Part shown: in pieces, positions 27,701-35,345 of the stretch
How positions within the stretch are numbered: the stretch's first letter is position 1
Layout of the letters: every line of letters starts with the position of its first letter
Assembly (NCBI RefSeq): GCF_000685075.1
Contig: NZ_BAYD01000023.1
Span: 55,892-119,891 of the forward strand
Length of the DNA: 64,000 nucleotides
From: Paraburkholderia oxyphila NBRC 105797
Lineage (GTDB): Bacteria; Pseudomonadota; Gammaproteobacteria; Burkholderiales; Burkholderiaceae
Direction: 5' to 3'
Translations under genes and position numbers: made by a program
Notes under the pieces: generated by a model
What the model was told of the DNA's origin: nothing
Databases searched by the model: none
What the model saw: the letters and a program-made list of their open reading frames with translations, nothing else

Positions 27701-29557
27701 AGCGCCGTCGCGCTCGCTGTGCTGCTGCTCGCGTGGTTCGAGCAGCAAGCAGCAGGGCTGCTTCTCGCCAATCCCCCGCCGCCCGGAGCGAATGCGCCGC
27801 CGGTCGATCCGGGCACGGCCCAGCCCGAGGACGGCACGACCGTCATACGCAACCGGCTGACCCGTCTGCTCGGCGCGGCGCTGTTCGGGTTCGCCGTGAG
27901 CGCGTTGTTCGTGGTGGTCGATACGCTCGCGCAAGCCCTCCCGACAAGCGGCTCGCGGGCGATGAACTGGTCGATGGCCGGCATCGCTCCGGTACTGGTC
28001 CTGCTGCGAGGGATCATGGCTAGCGTGCTGAAGCGCGAGATGAAAAAGGCCGCGACGCCCTCGCCGGACCAGGGGCAGACCTTCGTGGGCGGCCTCATGC
28101 AGGAGGTGCTGCTTGCGCTCATCGCCTTCACGCTGGCATTCGTGCTGTTCCTGTTCCTGGATCTGCTGGTCTATCTGGCCTTTAGCCTCGATTCGACCAC
28201 CGCACGCTTCTGCGTGGTTGCCGCATTGCTCATTTCGGCCGTGAAAGGCCGCGCGCTGCTCTTTCTCAACTTGTCGTCCCTGCAGCACAGCTACGCGGAA
28301 AAGCTGGTGCGCACCTATCTGGGCGCCTCCAACGATGCCCGTGTGAATCCGCCCGGCGTCAGCAAGCCGGTGCCGGTGGGCGTGAGCGACCTGGGCGACG
28401 ACGTCCCGTTCGACGAATATCATCCCGAGAACCATGGCGGGCCGCTGCATTTGATCAGCACCTGCCTGAACAACACCGTCGACCCGCTCTCCGGCAATCA
28501 GCTGCGCGACGACAAGGGCATGCCCATGTGCGTCGGGCCCGCCGGCATCAGCGCGGGCAGGCGGTTTCACGCGCTCTGGGGGGCGCGCGACGCGAAGCAG
28601 ACACCCGTGCGCGCCGCGCCCATCATCCCCGTGCGAGTGGGCCCCAATCCGAACGAGTTCCACGCCCTTGCACGAGCCGACGGCGGCCCGGTCAGTGTCG
28701 AGCGGCTCAGCCTCGGCCAGTGGATGGCCATTTCGGGCGCCGCCGCGACCACCGGCCTTGGCCGCAACACGAAGCTCGCGGAATCCCTGCTGCTTGGGCT
28801 GTTGAACTTCCGGATCGGTTACTGGTGGAACAGCGGCATTGCCGCGGGCGAGCGCCCGGGACGGTATCCGCCGGCGCTCTGGCGCCGGCTCAAGTCGCTG
28901 CCTTCGGCGCTCTTCACCCTGCAAGCGAAGCTGCTGGACGAATGGCGCGCCTATTTCGAGGGGCCTTCCGCGCGGATGTGGTATCTGAGCGATGGCGGCC
29001 ACTTCGACAACACGGGCATCTACGAACTGCTGCGCCGCCGGCTTCCCTTCATCGTCGCCGTCGACGCGGGCGCCGACCCGACTTACTGCTGCGATTCGCT
29101 CGCACTGCTGACGAGGCAGGTGCGCTACGACTTCTGCGCCACCATCACCTGGCTCGATCCGCGCGCCGTGCGCGCGAAACTTCCGCGCCGCGAATTCGGC
29201 TGGAGCGCCTTCGAGCGCGGGGCGAACGAGCCGAAACTGCCGGACTGGATCAAGCCACTGCTCGACCCGGAAGCCATTGGCGCGTTCTCCGAACTGAAGC
29301 GCGATGGCCCGCGTTGCGCCGCGCTTGCCTGTATCACCTACTCGAACCAGCCCGACCGCCCGAGCTGGATGCTGTACGTCAAGCCGAGTATCGGCATTGG
29401 CCCGCCCAACGACGTCAGCACCTACGCGGAGACCTTCCGTGATTTTCCCCAGGAGACCACGGTCGACCAGTTCTTCACCGACAGCCAATGGGAAGCCTAT
29501 CGCGAGCTGGGCTATTGCGCGGGGATGAGCGTATTTGGGAAGCGCCCCGCAAGCTGA
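24770..29557 (+). CDS. GMC flavin oxidoreductase fused to a multi-pass patatin lipase
   Basis: One uninterrupted 1595-codon frame. Residues 1-715 form a GMC oxidoreductase: FAD motif VIVGSGAGGG near 21, IGGCTSHHAMIIIRPND near 142, and the catalytic HHACGTCRIG near 644 followed by VVDSNFRVHGVEGLRIVD. After a linker, residues 757-1595 are a patatin: oxyanion loop ALSGGGVRSA near 762, nucleophile in SSISGGGYIG near 798, and the dyad Asp in YLSDGGHFDN near 1406. About eight membrane helices (864-1165) are inserted between Ser and Asp. GMC enzymes oxidise alcohols or sterols; patatins hydrolyse acyl lipids. Start follows CCGGAGCC. The fusion would let one membrane protein hydrolyse a lipid and oxidise a product. 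No frameshift was seen at the junction. Confidence 0.9.
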   Translation: MNPDDPLWKARDPQTTPFDYVIVGSGAGGGPLAARLALNGRRVLLIEAGTDPAIAQPDAQAQPMTRGAPDLAQQQMRQVYAVPAFHASATEDPDMSWEFSVRHYTSTARQQNDSKYNAAKDPSATAPGEQPGGIFYPRAAAIGGCTSHHAMIIIRPNDADWDHIAEFTGDDSWRSQNMQGYFAKIENCLYYAVYRTFADKTLGRVFEFLEWLARVLDPRGQLDPGGHGTAGWQKTSFVDPFVIAGIVRGDRTFLGVLKDVLFAALENRSAAQMFGRALVRLQILQFLDPNVRSPDIQSRAHVSLISIGTDGKRRCGLRDHLLNVKAECPDRLTILNPAHATRIVFEQSGNGVPRAIGVEVRIGPYLYAASPRCGSDDDGAPVTLQVFARREVIVCGGAFNTPQLLMLSGIGDAAHLRGMVEGPCDHDGKPIAPVVNLPGVGQNLQDRYEVSVISEARAPFTTLDGVTFDPGDPADPMLRQWLTDQSGLYSTNGGALAMMMSSTSGACVRSDPDLFIFGLPVAFRGYYWDYSRQLLCRNMSSNETTRNLWSWVILKAYTNNNNGAVRLRSNDPFATPEINFHSFDDTSEGAQDCNSDVDALCDAIQHIRETNRRVSAFASEVQPGLDKPDYSPTLRQWIKNEAWGHHACGTCRIGHDPWRADPRDLQDPYAVVDSNFRVHGVEGLRIVDTSVFPRIPGYFIVTPTFMISEKAADVLLADSENYPRALEAVEAGAVRARRRSARPEWEEAAHADPARLPEDTVGLALSGGGVRSATFCLGVLQALAKTRRLRDIDFMSSISGGGYIGSFLGKLFTEMPEQERQMPVDRVERTLTNLGSPTIQWLRYNAQYLAGGGRHDILFDIAVILRNLAAVHVWIGALLFGVLGALHWFVLGCPSLSTLSPVCETAPPQWYGVTLSAWWWLPLWLFVLGVLPPSIGYWLTMMRRPHGDWRPWMPFILWIVMLGCAIYGLTLHDIEVWSAVALAVLLLAWFEQQAAGLLLANPPPPGANAPPVDPGTAQPEDGTTVIRNRLTRLLGAALFGFAVSALFVVVDTLAQALPTSGSRAMNWSMAGIAPVLVLLRGIMASVLKREMKKAATPSPDQGQTFVGGLMQEVLLALIAFTLAFVLFLFLDLLVYLAFSLDSTTARFCVVAALLISAVKGRALLFLNLSSLQHSYAEKLVRTYLGASNDARVNPPGVSKPVPVGVSDLGDDVPFDEYHPENHGGPLHLISTCLNNTVDPLSGNQLRDDKGMPMCVGPAGISAGRRFHALWGARDAKQTPVRAAPIIPVRVGPNPNEFHALARADGGPVSVERLSLGQWMAISGAAATTGLGRNTKLAESLLLGLLNFRIGYWWNSGIAAGERPGRYPPALWRRLKSLPSALFTLQAKLLDEWRAYFEGPSARMWYLSDGGHFDNTGIYELLRRRLPFIVAVDAGADPTYCCDSLALLTRQVRYDFCATITWLDPRAVRAKLPRREFGWSAFERGANEPKLPDWIKPLLDPEAIGAFSELKRDGPRCAALACITYSNQPDRPSWMLYVKPSIGIGPPNDVSTYAETFRDFPQETTVDQFFTDSQWEAYRELGYCAGMSVFGKRPAS

Positions 29558-29566
29558 CCCGAACGT

Positions 29567-31210
29567 TTAGCCTCTTTCGCGTTGCCGGGGCGCGGATTGG
29601 TGGCTCGCGCTTTCGACATCGGTCGCCGTGGCCGTGATTCGCAGGGGCTTCATCGGGCTATTTTCGCGCGGGTGCAGCCCCAGTTGATTGCATACGTTGG
29701 GCGTATTCGGCACGCCAGCCGGCAGGGTGTTGGCGAATTCGCTTCCACGGTTGGCCGCGGAGTGAATCTGCGCGTCGCTGCAGCCGGACGCTTCGAGAAG
29801 TGAGCGCGGCAAGCCCTGGCGGCACTCCGGCCGCTTCTTCGTCGTGCGCTCGGCCATGTTTGCGTAGGCGGTGCCCGGTATCAGGGCGAGCTGCTGACGC
29901 GCACGTCCAGCGGTATCCGCGTTCAGTGCTATGGCTTTCTCGTAGGCTTCGCGCGCCTGCTTTTCGTCGCCGCCGTAAATGGCTTTCGTGTTCGGGTCCG
30001 CAGACGCGGCCAGCAAGGGCCGCGAGGCGTCGCCCAGGTTGACGTAGGCCTCTTGATAGCCGGGATCGAGTTGCACGGCTCTCGTGGCGGCGTCGCGCGC
30101 CTTCTCGCGATAATCGGTGAGCGAAGGGGAGGCCGTGCCGGCGCGCACGCTAGTTTCCGAGAGCGCGTTGTAGGCGCGCGCGAGTGCGTTATACGCGGGC
30201 GCATAATCCGGATTCTCGTTGGCGGCTTCCGTGAGGACTTCTGTAGCGGCCTCGTAGCAGCCGAGATCGTTCAGCGCGACACCCCAGTTGTAATACGCCC
30301 AGGGCAGCACCTTTGCCCACGATTTGTCGTTTTGGCTTTTCTCGCGTATGACGCGAGTCCGCCCAATGGAACCCGCGTAGTCGCCGGTCAAATCGTCGAT
30401 CTTGGACAACATGAGTTCCGCCAGGGCGGCATCGCTGTTCGAATTTGCCACTTGCTGGCCGACTTTCACGAAGTGGAGCGCGACCAGAATGGGCATGGCC
30501 CAGGCCGTCTTGCTTTCGGGCTCATCGGGTCTTTTCCCCCCATCGACGGCAATCTCCTCATAGCGCTTGCGCACTTCGCGAAAGTCGCATTTCGCGCTAT
30601 CGGAAAAGCATTCGTCTTGCTGGCTATGCAGGAGGTTATCGGCGTAGAGCAGGGGGCTCTGGCGCTCGAGTATCTGCATGGCGGCACGCCGCAGCGTTTC
30701 CTCCATGACCAGAGGCGCGCCCGATCCGCTCGCGGGCTTCTCGCCATGCCGGCGCGCGGGCGACGCATTGTTCGCTATCGTTTGATGGATCGAGAGCGAC
30801 TCGCCTTGCGCGTCGCGAAGGGTGAGATCCACGGAAAATCCAGACGGGGCGCCCGTCGCGCTTCCATAGACCGACGAGTCGAGCTCGAGCAAATCACGCG
30901 CATACTCGACGAGTGAGCGCATGGAAAGCCCCGTCCCGGGCACGGAGAAGTCCGGGAGATTGAACTCGGTCAGCACCGCCTCGGTGTCCGGGGAGCGGGG
31001 CGTGACGCCTTTGGCCGTCGTACGCAATTCGCTCAAGGCATCGACCAGCATGTTTTGCAGAGCCTCCTCCGTGAAGCCGCTCTTCTTGAGGGCATCGGAC
31101 ACCTGGATTGGCTGGACTAGCGTCGCCGGCTCGCCGAAGACCTGGTACACGCCGACCACGACCAGGGGGAGCGCGACCCCCAGGCCAAACGACTTGATAG
31201 AGAAGCTCAT
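29567..31210 (-). CDS. Membrane-anchored TPR-repeat protein
   Basis: A 547-residue protein; ATG 31210 follows GTGGAG and is preferred over a start at 31231. An N-terminal helix (SFGLGVALPLVVVGVYQVFG) anchors it, leaving most of the chain outside the cytoplasm. The middle is unrecognised. From about residue 300 it has tetratricopeptide-like repeats: WAYYNWGVALNDLGCYEAAT, YAPAYNALARAYNAL, YQEAYVNLGDA and ARQAYEKAIALN-type helices. TPRs bind partner proteins. It is convergent with the GMC-patatin gene, with 9 bases between the stops, so a shared function is possible but not shown. Confidence 0.75.
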   Translation of the reverse strand: MSFSIKSFGLGVALPLVVVGVYQVFGEPATLVQPIQVSDALKKSGFTEEALQNMLVDALSELRTTAKGVTPRSPDTEAVLTEFNLPDFSVPGTGLSMRSLVEYARDLLELDSSVYGSATGAPSGFSVDLTLRDAQGESLSIHQTIANNASPARRHGEKPASGSGAPLVMEETLRRAAMQILERQSPLLYADNLLHSQQDECFSDSAKCDFREVRKRYEEIAVDGGKRPDEPESKTAWAMPILVALHFVKVGQQVANSNSDAALAELMLSKIDDLTGDYAGSIGRTRVIREKSQNDKSWAKVLPWAYYNWGVALNDLGCYEAATEVLTEAANENPDYAPAYNALARAYNALSETSVRAGTASPSLTDYREKARDAATRAVQLDPGYQEAYVNLGDASRPLLAASADPNTKAIYGGDEKQAREAYEKAIALNADTAGRARQQLALIPGTAYANMAERTTKKRPECRQGLPRSLLEASGCSDAQIHSAANRGSEFANTLPAGVPNTPNVCNQLGLHPRENSPMKPLRITATATDVESASHQSAPRQRERG

Positions 31211-31406
31211 TTCCCACTCCACGGACGGCATTTGCCATCGCCCGAGGCATCAATGCATGCTCCGTGCCATTTGCATCTTCCGTTGTCACACCACGCAATG
31301 CGCGGAGGCCACGCCATCGGAGTGAAAAAAACGTTGGCATCGCACCAACTGGCCGGCATTGACAGTCTGGTTTTACCCGGCATTTCCTGCCGCTGGCGGA
31401 CGTTGA

Positions 31407-31435
31407 TTGTTCGTATGGAAAACAGGTCCTAGAAT
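31407..31435 (+). promoter_or_regulatory. Promoter of the hybrid kinase gene
   Basis: TTGTTC (31407-31412) and TAGAAT (31430-31435) separated by 17 bases, about 70 bases upstream of the kinase start. The region 31211-31505 between the divergent TPR and kinase genes contains no other feature that I could support. Confidence 0.5.
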
Positions 31436-31505
31436 GGACTGGCACGCCTGAGCGCCAGACGTGCTTCCTGCTTCGCGAGGCCAGCGGGCATACCGGCGAG
31501 ATGCG

Positions 31506-33509
31506 ATGAACATGTTCAGGTTTCAGTCCGAGACGGAATCGAAATTCCTCAAACACTCGCCGGTGCCGGCTGCGGTTCGTGCGTGGCTCGTCGACATGCT
31601 TTGCTGGCCGGCACGGTTCGAGGATCCGCAACTCGAACAGGCCTTTACGGAAGACTATGGCCAGCGTTTTGCCGACTTCCGCCGTGCGGCGCTCGTGCTC
31701 GGAACCTTGATCTGGGTGTGTTTCGGCTACTGGGAAATCCGCCTCGCGCAGTCCAGTCCAGTGTTCCGGCCATATTTTCCGGAGGTTTTCGCGTTCCGTT
31801 GCGCCGGTGCGCTTGGCGCGAGCGTGGGCATCGTGCTGGCCTTCAGGCTCGCCTTTTATCGCGATCGGGTGGCGCATTGGATCCTGCTGTCGGGATTGGC
31901 ATTCATGTGTCTGTGCCTGATGATGCAAACCTTTCTCGCGCCGCGCCCGTTCAATTTCACGCATTTTTTTGTCGGCTTTTATTTAATTCTTTTCTATCAG
32001 TTCGGTTTTCTTCGCCTGCGAGCCAAGGCGACACTGATTTTGGCCGTGTGTGTGATTGCCGTAATCGTGGTGGCGCAACTGCTCACTCAGGCGGTGGAGT
32101 CAGAGAACTTCGCGGCGGGCATGTTCTACCTGCTCAACGTGGCGGTTCTGGGCCATAGCGTCAACGTGAATGCCGAGCGCCATGTGCGCGACCGCTACGT
32201 TGCCGTCCAGGCGCTTGCCGATAGCAACGACACGCTGCAGGTCGTCAACTCGGCGCTCGCGCAAAAGCATCATGACCTCGAGCGTGCGCGGCGCGACCAG
32301 CAGACCAAGTCGGAGGCCCTGATCGCCTTGCGCGAGCAGCAGCGCGAAGCCGCCGAGCAGGCGAGCCGGGCGAAATCGCGCTTTCTGGCGGCCGCCGCGC
32401 ATGATCTGCGGCAGCCCATGCATGCGCTCAATCTCTTTCTCGCCGCGGCCGACGAAGCACTGGTTGCGCGTGACGTCGAAGCGTCGAGCAGGCTGATCGG
32501 CGAGGCGCGCAAGGCGTCGGTCCTGACCGCGCGCCTCTTCAACGCGGTGCTCGACCTCTCGAAGCTCGAATCGGGGCATGTCAACCCGAACTATACGAGC
32601 GTGGACCTGAGCCGCGTGACCGAGGAGGCGGTCGAGCAACTCGCGCCCTTCGCCGCGAGTTGCGGCGTGACATTGCGCTATGGAAAGGCGCAGCAAAAAC
32701 CGGCATGGGTGCGCACCGACGCCGACTGGATTCCGCGCGTGCTGAGCAATCTCATCTCGAACGGCATCAAGTATGCGGACCCGTCGAAGGCGGGCCGCCG
32801 CGCGGTGCTCGTGGGCGTGGTGCGCATGCCGAACTATGTGCGGCTCGACGTCCTCGACAACGGCATAGGCATCGCATCGGAGCATTGGGATGCGATCTTC
32901 CAGCCGTTCGTGCAGCTCGGCAACCCGGAGCGGGACCGCGAGAAAGGGCTCGGACTCGGTTTGTCGATCGTGAACGCGGTGGTGTCGCTACTCGAGGGCC
33001 ACCGCCTCGAACTGAAGTCGATCGAGGGCCGCGGGTCGCGCTTCTCGGTCCGCATGCCGGTGGCCGATCCCTTTGCGCTCCAGGATGCCGCGATCGCGCC
33101 CGCCGATGCGGCATCGTCGCCGGCCTCGCTGCGGGGGCTCTACGTGCTGCTGGTCGAGGACGACAGCCTCGTGCGCGCGTCGATGGAGGCGCTGTTCGCG
33201 CGCTGGGGCGTGCTGTTCGATTCGGTGCGCTCGGTGGCCGAGCTCCGCGATCTGCTAGAGGAGATCGAGCGCGTGCCCGACCTCGTCATCAGCGACTACC
33301 GGTTGCCGGAAAGGTCGACCGCGGGCGATGTCGTGCGCCTGCTGGGCGAGCACTTTTCGCGGCCCGTGCCGTGCCTCGTGGTGACGGGGGAGGCCGGGGT
33401 CAGCACGCAGGGTGTGTTGCCGGCGCGCTGCGTGCTCAGCAAGCCGCTGTCCCCCGACCTGCTGATTGCGCGCATGCTCGAATTGACGGAGGCGCCCGCC
33501 CAGGCGTAG
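31506..33509 (+). CDS. Hybrid sensor histidine kinase with C-terminal receiver
   Basis: A 667-residue membrane kinase. Residues about 60-225 carry six or seven membrane helices (7TM-like sensor). The phospho-acceptor site is AAAHDLRQPMHALN near residue 298, the ATP-binding domain has SNGIKYADP, DNGIGIASEHW and EKGLGLGLSIV (about 410-500), and the last 120 residues are a receiver (VLLVEDDSLVR, DLVISDYRLPE with the phospho-Asp near 596, and LSKPLSPDL). Start chosen at 31506. Its likely output partner is the response regulator at 33513, which is convergent and only 3 bases away, an arrangement that lets both be made independently. Confidence 0.92.
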   Translation: MNMFRFQSETESKFLKHSPVPAAVRAWLVDMLCWPARFEDPQLEQAFTEDYGQRFADFRRAALVLGTLIWVCFGYWEIRLAQSSPVFRPYFPEVFAFRCAGALGASVGIVLAFRLAFYRDRVAHWILLSGLAFMCLCLMMQTFLAPRPFNFTHFFVGFYLILFYQFGFLRLRAKATLILAVCVIAVIVVAQLLTQAVESENFAAGMFYLLNVAVLGHSVNVNAERHVRDRYVAVQALADSNDTLQVVNSALAQKHHDLERARRDQQTKSEALIALREQQREAAEQASRAKSRFLAAAAHDLRQPMHALNLFLAAADEALVARDVEASSRLIGEARKASVLTARLFNAVLDLSKLESGHVNPNYTSVDLSRVTEEAVEQLAPFAASCGVTLRYGKAQQKPAWVRTDADWIPRVLSNLISNGIKYADPSKAGRRAVLVGVVRMPNYVRLDVLDNGIGIASEHWDAIFQPFVQLGNPERDREKGLGLGLSIVNAVVSLLEGHRLELKSIEGRGSRFSVRMPVADPFALQDAAIAPADAASSPASLRGLYVLLVEDDSLVRASMEALFARWGVLFDSVRSVAELRDLLEEIERVPDLVISDYRLPERSTAGDVVRLLGEHFSRPVPCLVVTGEAGVSTQGVLPARCVLSKPLSPDLLIARMLELTEAPAQA

Positions 33510-33512
33510 GGC

Positions 33513-34208
33513 CTACGCCGCCGTGTCGTGCGCCACGGTGGGAATCTCAATGCCGCGGCGCGCCATTTCGACGATCAGAAAGGTGCGCCGCGAGACGTTG
33601 AAGCGGGTCAGCAGGTCGCTGATGTACTCCTTCGCGGTGTTCTCCGTGATATTCATCTTTCGCGCGATGGCCTTGTTCGACATGCCCTGCAGCAGAAAGC
33701 GCAAGGTTTGCGCGAGGCGCGGCGGCAGGTTCAGCGAATCGATCGGAATGCCCTTGCTCGGGCCCGGCGATTGCGGGGTATGGCCGCCCTTGCCGAGCAC
33801 GCTGTTGGGCAGGTAGACACGTCCATTGAGGATCGTCTGCAGGGCTTCCCGGAACACCGCGCCGCCTTCCTCGCTGGCCTTCGAGATGAAGCCGCCCGCG
33901 CCATGCTTGATGCACTCCAGCACGGTCTCGCGGTCGTCCTGGGCGGACAGCATCACCACATGCGCGGCGCGCTCGTTTTCCTGCAGCCAGCGCAGCAGGT
34001 CAAGCCCGGTGTGATCGTCGCCGATCTGGTAGTCGAGAAAAACCAGATCGTACGGCTTGTTGAGCAAACGCTCGACCGCGGCCGCGTACGAGCCGGCTTC
34101 GTCGATGTCGAGCGTCGGCTCCGACGTCAAGATCAGGCTCTTCATCGCGATCCGCGTCAGGCCTTCATCCTCCACAAGCAGGACGTGGCGGAAATACAGG
34201 TTGTCCAT
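33513..34208 (-). CDS. NarL/LuxR-type response regulator
   Basis: A 231-residue response regulator. Receiver domain 1-125: HVLLVEDEGLTR, phospho-Asp in DLVFLDYQIGDD near 58, and a Lys in GGFISKASEEGG. The C-terminal 65 residues are a LuxR-type helix-turn-helix (LPPRLAQTLRFLLQGMSNKAIARK, NITENTAKEYIS). The start at 34208 follows GAGAGGTG; the frame runs on to 34556 as a shadow of the next gene. It is paired with the hybrid kinase at 31506. Confidence 0.92.
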   Translation of the reverse strand: MDNLYFRHVLLVEDEGLTRIAMKSLILTSEPTLDIDEAGSYAAAVERLLNKPYDLVFLDYQIGDDHTGLDLLRWLQENERAAHVVMLSAQDDRETVLECIKHGAGGFISKASEEGGAVFREALQTILNGRVYLPNSVLGKGGHTPQSPGPSKGIPIDSLNLPPRLAQTLRFLLQGMSNKAIARKMNITENTAKEYISDLLTRFNVSRRTFLIVEMARRGIEIPTVAHDTAA

Positions 34209-34389
34209 CAGCACCTCTCCAGTCGAGACCATCGTACCCGTATTCGCTCGGGACGCGATCCCCCCATTGCGGGGGACGCTTTTGGGGCCGTCTTCTGGAG
34301 GCGTTCCTCCCCCGGTATGGCCGGTTTTCGCCAAGCCCCGGGCCGCGCACGATGGAGTCGTTGCAGATCGGACGACGAGGAACGCCACC

Positions 34390-34728
34390 ATGCGCTCGCT
34401 ACACCCCGACTTGAAAAGCCTGCTGAACATCTTCCGCAGTGCGTCGGCAGACGAAACACACTTTCGCCGGCGCAAGCCGGAGCCGGAGCTGGCGACGGAG
34501 CTGCAAGCCCACATCGTGGAAGACATCCTTTGGGCATGGGTTCTCATGAGCCGCATCGAGTCGAGTGGCGTGAGATTGCCCGTGCAGATTTCCGAAATCC
34601 TCGTACAGGCCTGGGCCGCCTATGAACAGAATCGCTGGACGCTGCAGGTCGACCGGAGTTTCTGCAGCACCTTGAAGCTGCTGGAGTCCGTCGCGCGGCG
34701 CCGGAAAGTGCGCGACGGTAATGAGTGA
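34390..34728 (+). CDS. Hypothetical protein, 112 residues
   Basis: ATG 34390 follows GACGAGGAA. The product is soluble, helix-rich and slightly basic (for example ELATELQAHIVEDILWAWVLMSRIE and SEILVQAWAAYEQNRW). No family recognised. It is divergent from the response regulator at 34208 and overlaps the next gene by 8 bases, so the two are probably translated together. Confidence 0.65.
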   Translation: MRSLHPDLKSLLNIFRSASADETHFRRRKPEPELATELQAHIVEDILWAWVLMSRIESSGVRLPVQISEILVQAWAAYEQNRWTLQVDRSFCSTLKLLESVARRRKVRDGNE

Positions 34729-35101
34729 GCGATCAGCAGCCATGAGCTCGATACCCGAAAATCCATCTCGCAAGAACCCGAGCCAGGCGGGGGGCAAGGC
34801 TCAAGGGCGCGAGAACGCGATTCGTGCGACTGCAAAGACAGCGACGGAGACCAAGGGGGAGACCGAGACCGAAACCGGGACCGAAACGCGGCGGAGACCG
34901 CTCAGTCCCTACACCATCCAGAATTTAGACGACGCCATTGCTCACCTCGAAAAGGCAATCGGCGCGGACAAGGCGATGGCGATTTTCGGTGTGCGTTACT
35001 GGCACCAACGCGTGCACGAACTCCGTTCCACACCGGGGATCTTGCGCGATCAGGAGCGTCGCTTGTTGTGTTTGCTGGATCGATTTGCCACTACGGGGTA
35101 G
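34721..35101 (+). CDS. Hypothetical protein, 126 residues
   Basis: Starts at 34721 inside the end of the previous gene (ATGAGTGA overlap); a second ATG lies at 34742. The first 60 residues are low-complexity, rich in Lys/Glu/Thr/Arg with a repeated ET pattern (ETKGETETETGTET). The C-terminal half is compact and helical: LDDAIAHLEKAIGADKAMAIFG, YWHQRVHELRSTPGIL, RRLLCLLDRF. I recall similar C-terminal halves in other Burkholderia hypothetical proteins but no function. It may belong to the regulator/kinase locus. Confidence 0.65.
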   Translation: MSERSAAMSSIPENPSRKNPSQAGGKAQGRENAIRATAKTATETKGETETETGTETRRRPLSPYTIQNLDDAIAHLEKAIGADKAMAIFGVRYWHQRVHELRSTPGILRDQERRLLCLLDRFATTG

Positions 35102-35345
35102 TGCGAGGGGCCGCTCATTCACCAATGGCCGCGACGGGGAATCGCGAGTCGTTGGCAGGCGGAGTCACTGCCACTCGGGCAGTGCGTTACGGATGTCGTC
35201 AAGTTCAAACATGTAACGGGCTCCAGGCGTGGCGCTCGACCACGCTGTTGTGTGCGGAAGCGAACGGAATGCTCGTGTGCGCTCGATCAGAGTCGACAGA
35301 TGGGCCTTGAAACGAGGTACGCAGGTTCCCTTGGAGGAGGCGCCC

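Noticed and set aside
27185..29488. 767-codon minus-strand frame
   Set aside because: Antisense to the patatin half, rich in Arg, His and Gln as expected of GC-rich shadows, no domain recognised.
34800..34890. ET/GET repeats as a tandem DNA repeat
   Set aside because: Irregular purine-rich codons within the coding region of the 126-residue protein; no consistent DNA unit.
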